Shown here in pieces: positions 62,394 through 64,000 of a stretch of 64,000 nt of DNA; position 1 is the first letter of the stretch, and every line of letters starts with the position of its first letter. Below the pieces are notes generated by a model that was not told where the DNA came from, ran no database searches, and saw nothing but the letters and a program-made list of their open reading frames with translations. A program made the position numbers and the translations under genes. The DNA is taken from positions 186,001 through 250,000 of the forward strand of contig NZ_PYGC01000005.1 in the NCBI RefSeq assembly GCF_003014495.1. The letters run 5' to 3'. This DNA comes from Prolixibacter denitrificans (GTDB taxonomy: Bacteria; Bacteroidota; Bacteroidia; Bacteroidales; Prolixibacteraceae).

Positions 62394-63905
62394 ATGAATA
62401 CACCCGAGTCACATATTCTTGTCATATTTGGCGCATCAGGCGATTTAACCAAAAGAAAACTGATCCCGGCTATATGCAAGTTGCATAACGGTAAAAGATT
62501 GCCGGAAAAGTTTGCCATTCTGGGCGCCAGTCGTACTGAAATGACTGATGAGGAATTCCGCGAAAGCGTTACCGATTTCCTGCCGAAGGACGATGACCAG
62601 TGCAAATGCGATGAGTTCCTCGAAAAACTCTATTATCAACCACTGGGAACCGCTGATGCCGATGAGTACGGTAAACTGAAAGACCGGTTGGAAGAGCTGA
62701 AAGAAAAGCTGGATATTCCCGGCAATTACATTTTCTACCTCTCCACTCCACCTAAATTGTATGGAGTAATCCCGGCCAATCTGGCATCGGTTGGTTTAAA
62801 TCAACAGGAAGATGGTTATACCCGGTTGATTGTGGAAAAACCTTTCGGGAATAACCTGGAAACAGCACAAAAGCTGAACAAGGAACTGCTCAACTACTTC
62901 GATGAAAAGCAGATTTACCGTATTGACCACTATTTGGGTAAAGAAACCGTCCAGAACATGTTAGTGGCCCGCTTCTCCAACGGAATTTTCGAGCCGATTT
63001 GGAATCGGAACTTCATAGAGCGCGTGGAAATCTCCTCCGCCGAAAGTCTGGGTGTGGAAGGACGGGGCGGTTACTACGACCAATCCGGTGCCATGCGCGA
63101 CATGGTTCAGAATCACCTCCTGCAATTGGTCGGAATGGTCGGAATGGAACCTCCCGTGGTGGCTGAAGCAGATGCCATTCGTAACGAAACGCTGAAAGTT
63201 TTCCAGTCACTCCGACCACTCGAGCCTGAAGAAATTCGCTCAAATGTGATTCGCGGCCAGTACATGGAGTCGCGTATCAAAAATGAACAGGTCAAAGGCT
63301 ACCGGGGCGAAAAAGGAGTCGATCCCGAATCGCGGACGGAAACTTTCCTGGCAATGAAATTTTACATTGACAACTGGCGCTGGGCCGGTGTTCCTTTTTA
63401 TCTCCGTACCGGGAAAAAATTACCAACGCGTGTAACCGAGGTCGTCATAAAATTCCGTCCCACACCTCATCACCTTTTTCAGGAAGATGGAGTCACAGCG
63501 CACGTAACCAACCAGTTGATCATTCGAATTCAGCCGGACGAAGGAATTCTGCTCAAGTTTGGATTGAAGGAACCGGGAGCTGGCTTCCGGGTTCAACCGG
63601 TGAATATGGATTTCCACTACAGCGATTTATCGGATGTAGAATTGCCAACCGCTTACGAGCGTCTTTTACTCGATTGCATGATGGGTGACCAAACGCTATA
63701 TCTGCGCGGCGACGCAGTAGAAGCAGCATGGAGATTTGTACAGCCCATTCTCAATGCGTGGGAAGAAAATCCGTCACTTCCGATTTATGGATATCCGGCC
63801 GGTTCATGGGGCCCACAGGAGGCCGACGACCTGATTGAAGGCGAAGACACCTGGCGGTATCCATGTAAAAATCTTTCCGACGACGGGACTTATTGCGAAT
63901 TGTAA
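62394..63905 (+). CDS. zwf: Glucose-6-phosphate 1-dehydrogenase
   Basis: Product of 503 residues. First step of the oxidative pentose phosphate pathway. The NADP-binding FGASGDLTKRKLIPA (about 13-27), the active-site RIDHYLGKETVQN, LIVEKPFG and the late YAFCLQ-like end. Followed 15 bp later by the 6-phosphogluconolactonase gene, so the two steps are encoded together. Confidence 0.96.
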   Translation: MNTPESHILVIFGASGDLTKRKLIPAICKLHNGKRLPEKFAILGASRTEMTDEEFRESVTDFLPKDDDQCKCDEFLEKLYYQPLGTADADEYGKLKDRLEELKEKLDIPGNYIFYLSTPPKLYGVIPANLASVGLNQQEDGYTRLIVEKPFGNNLETAQKLNKELLNYFDEKQIYRIDHYLGKETVQNMLVARFSNGIFEPIWNRNFIERVEISSAESLGVEGRGGYYDQSGAMRDMVQNHLLQLVGMVGMEPPVVAEADAIRNETLKVFQSLRPLEPEEIRSNVIRGQYMESRIKNEQVKGYRGEKGVDPESRTETFLAMKFYIDNWRWAGVPFYLRTGKKLPTRVTEVVIKFRPTPHHLFQEDGVTAHVTNQLIIRIQPDEGILLKFGLKEPGAGFRVQPVNMDFHYSDLSDVELPTAYERLLLDCMMGDQTLYLRGDAVEAAWRFVQPILNAWEENPSLPIYGYPAGSWGPQEADDLIEGEDTWRYPCKNLSDDGTYCEL

Positions 63906-63920
63906 AATCAGACAAGACCA

Positions 63921-64000
63921 ATGGAACCTGAATTGAAAATATACAACGATGCAGCCAGCGTAACTGAAGCTTTTGCAAAGAACCTGGCTCAGTGGATTAA
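63921..64000 (+). CDS. pgl: 6-phosphogluconolactonase, N-terminal part (cut by window edge)
   Basis: Only the first 26 codons are visible (MEPELKIYNDAASVTEAFAKNL and on). The start matches the SugarP isomerase/PGL type, in which IYNDAASVTEAFA leads the first helix, and the place directly after zwf fits step two of the pathway. The call rests mostly on context. Confidence 0.65.
   Translation, partial: MEPELKIYNDAASVTEAFAKNLAQWI

Overview
The window reads as the chromosome of a Bacteroidota bacterium. Evidence: gliding-type genes gldE and gldD next to a phosphopantetheinyl transferase, Bacteroidota -7 promoter boxes (TAnnTTTG) before several housekeeping genes, a two-component propeller sensor, DUF4924, an L25/CTC ribosomal protein and a 30-residue AURKAIP1/COX24-type ribosomal protein. 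A NarGHJI nitrate reductase is unusual in this phylum. Together with the gene content it suggests the order Marinilabiliales, for example Prolixibacteraceae, but the genus is an inference.

Layout. 1-1185: chromosomal flank with the 5' end of a propeller sensor gene on the minus strand. 1186-38650: a genomic island of about 37.4 kb inserted at the 3' end of tRNA-Pro. It is bounded by a perfect 106-bp direct repeat (1186-1291 and 38545-38650) that includes the last 19 nt of the tRNA, and the tyrosine recombinase lies next to the intact tRNA. Island cargo from left to right: a DUF5675 cassette with two small membrane proteins and a candidate structured RNA; a membrane protein with an orphan PEP-utilising mobile domain; a two-ATPase ABC-2 export system with HlyD, TolC and TetR genes; a broken IS4-type transposase; a DUF2141 protein and a second TetR regulator; a membrane protein fused to a THEP1-like NTPase; narK-narG-narH-narJ-narI; an alginate-export-type porin; a truncated duplicate of narK; an N-terminally shortened type I restriction HsdR; three small genes that look like DNA-glycosylase-fold proteins; and a module of ATPase, DnaD-like replication protein, excisionase-type HTH, RteC-like protein and integrase. 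No relaxase, coupling protein or conjugation apparatus is visible, so the island is probably mobilised by other elements or is resident.

38632-64000: core genome. tRNA-Pro and tRNA-Ser; a split UshA-type nucleotidase pair; an amidase and a DCC protein; DUF4924; S4 protein, pth, rplY, prs, engB, manA, a Dabb protein; udk, an exonuclease; smpB, a YIP1 protein; miaA, map; a nicotinamidase-like hydrolase; dsbD; rng, a bS22-like protein and HU; mutY, ssb, gldE, gldD, a PPTase; zwf and the start of a 6-phosphogluconolactonase gene.

The main biological reading is that anaerobic nitrate respiration (transport by NarK, reduction by NarGHI, assembly by NarJ, probable outer-membrane passage by the porin) is island cargo. 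It sits beside a defence-like segment (type I R subunit remnant plus the glycosylase-like trio) whose left boundary is a rearrangement scar made from narK DNA.
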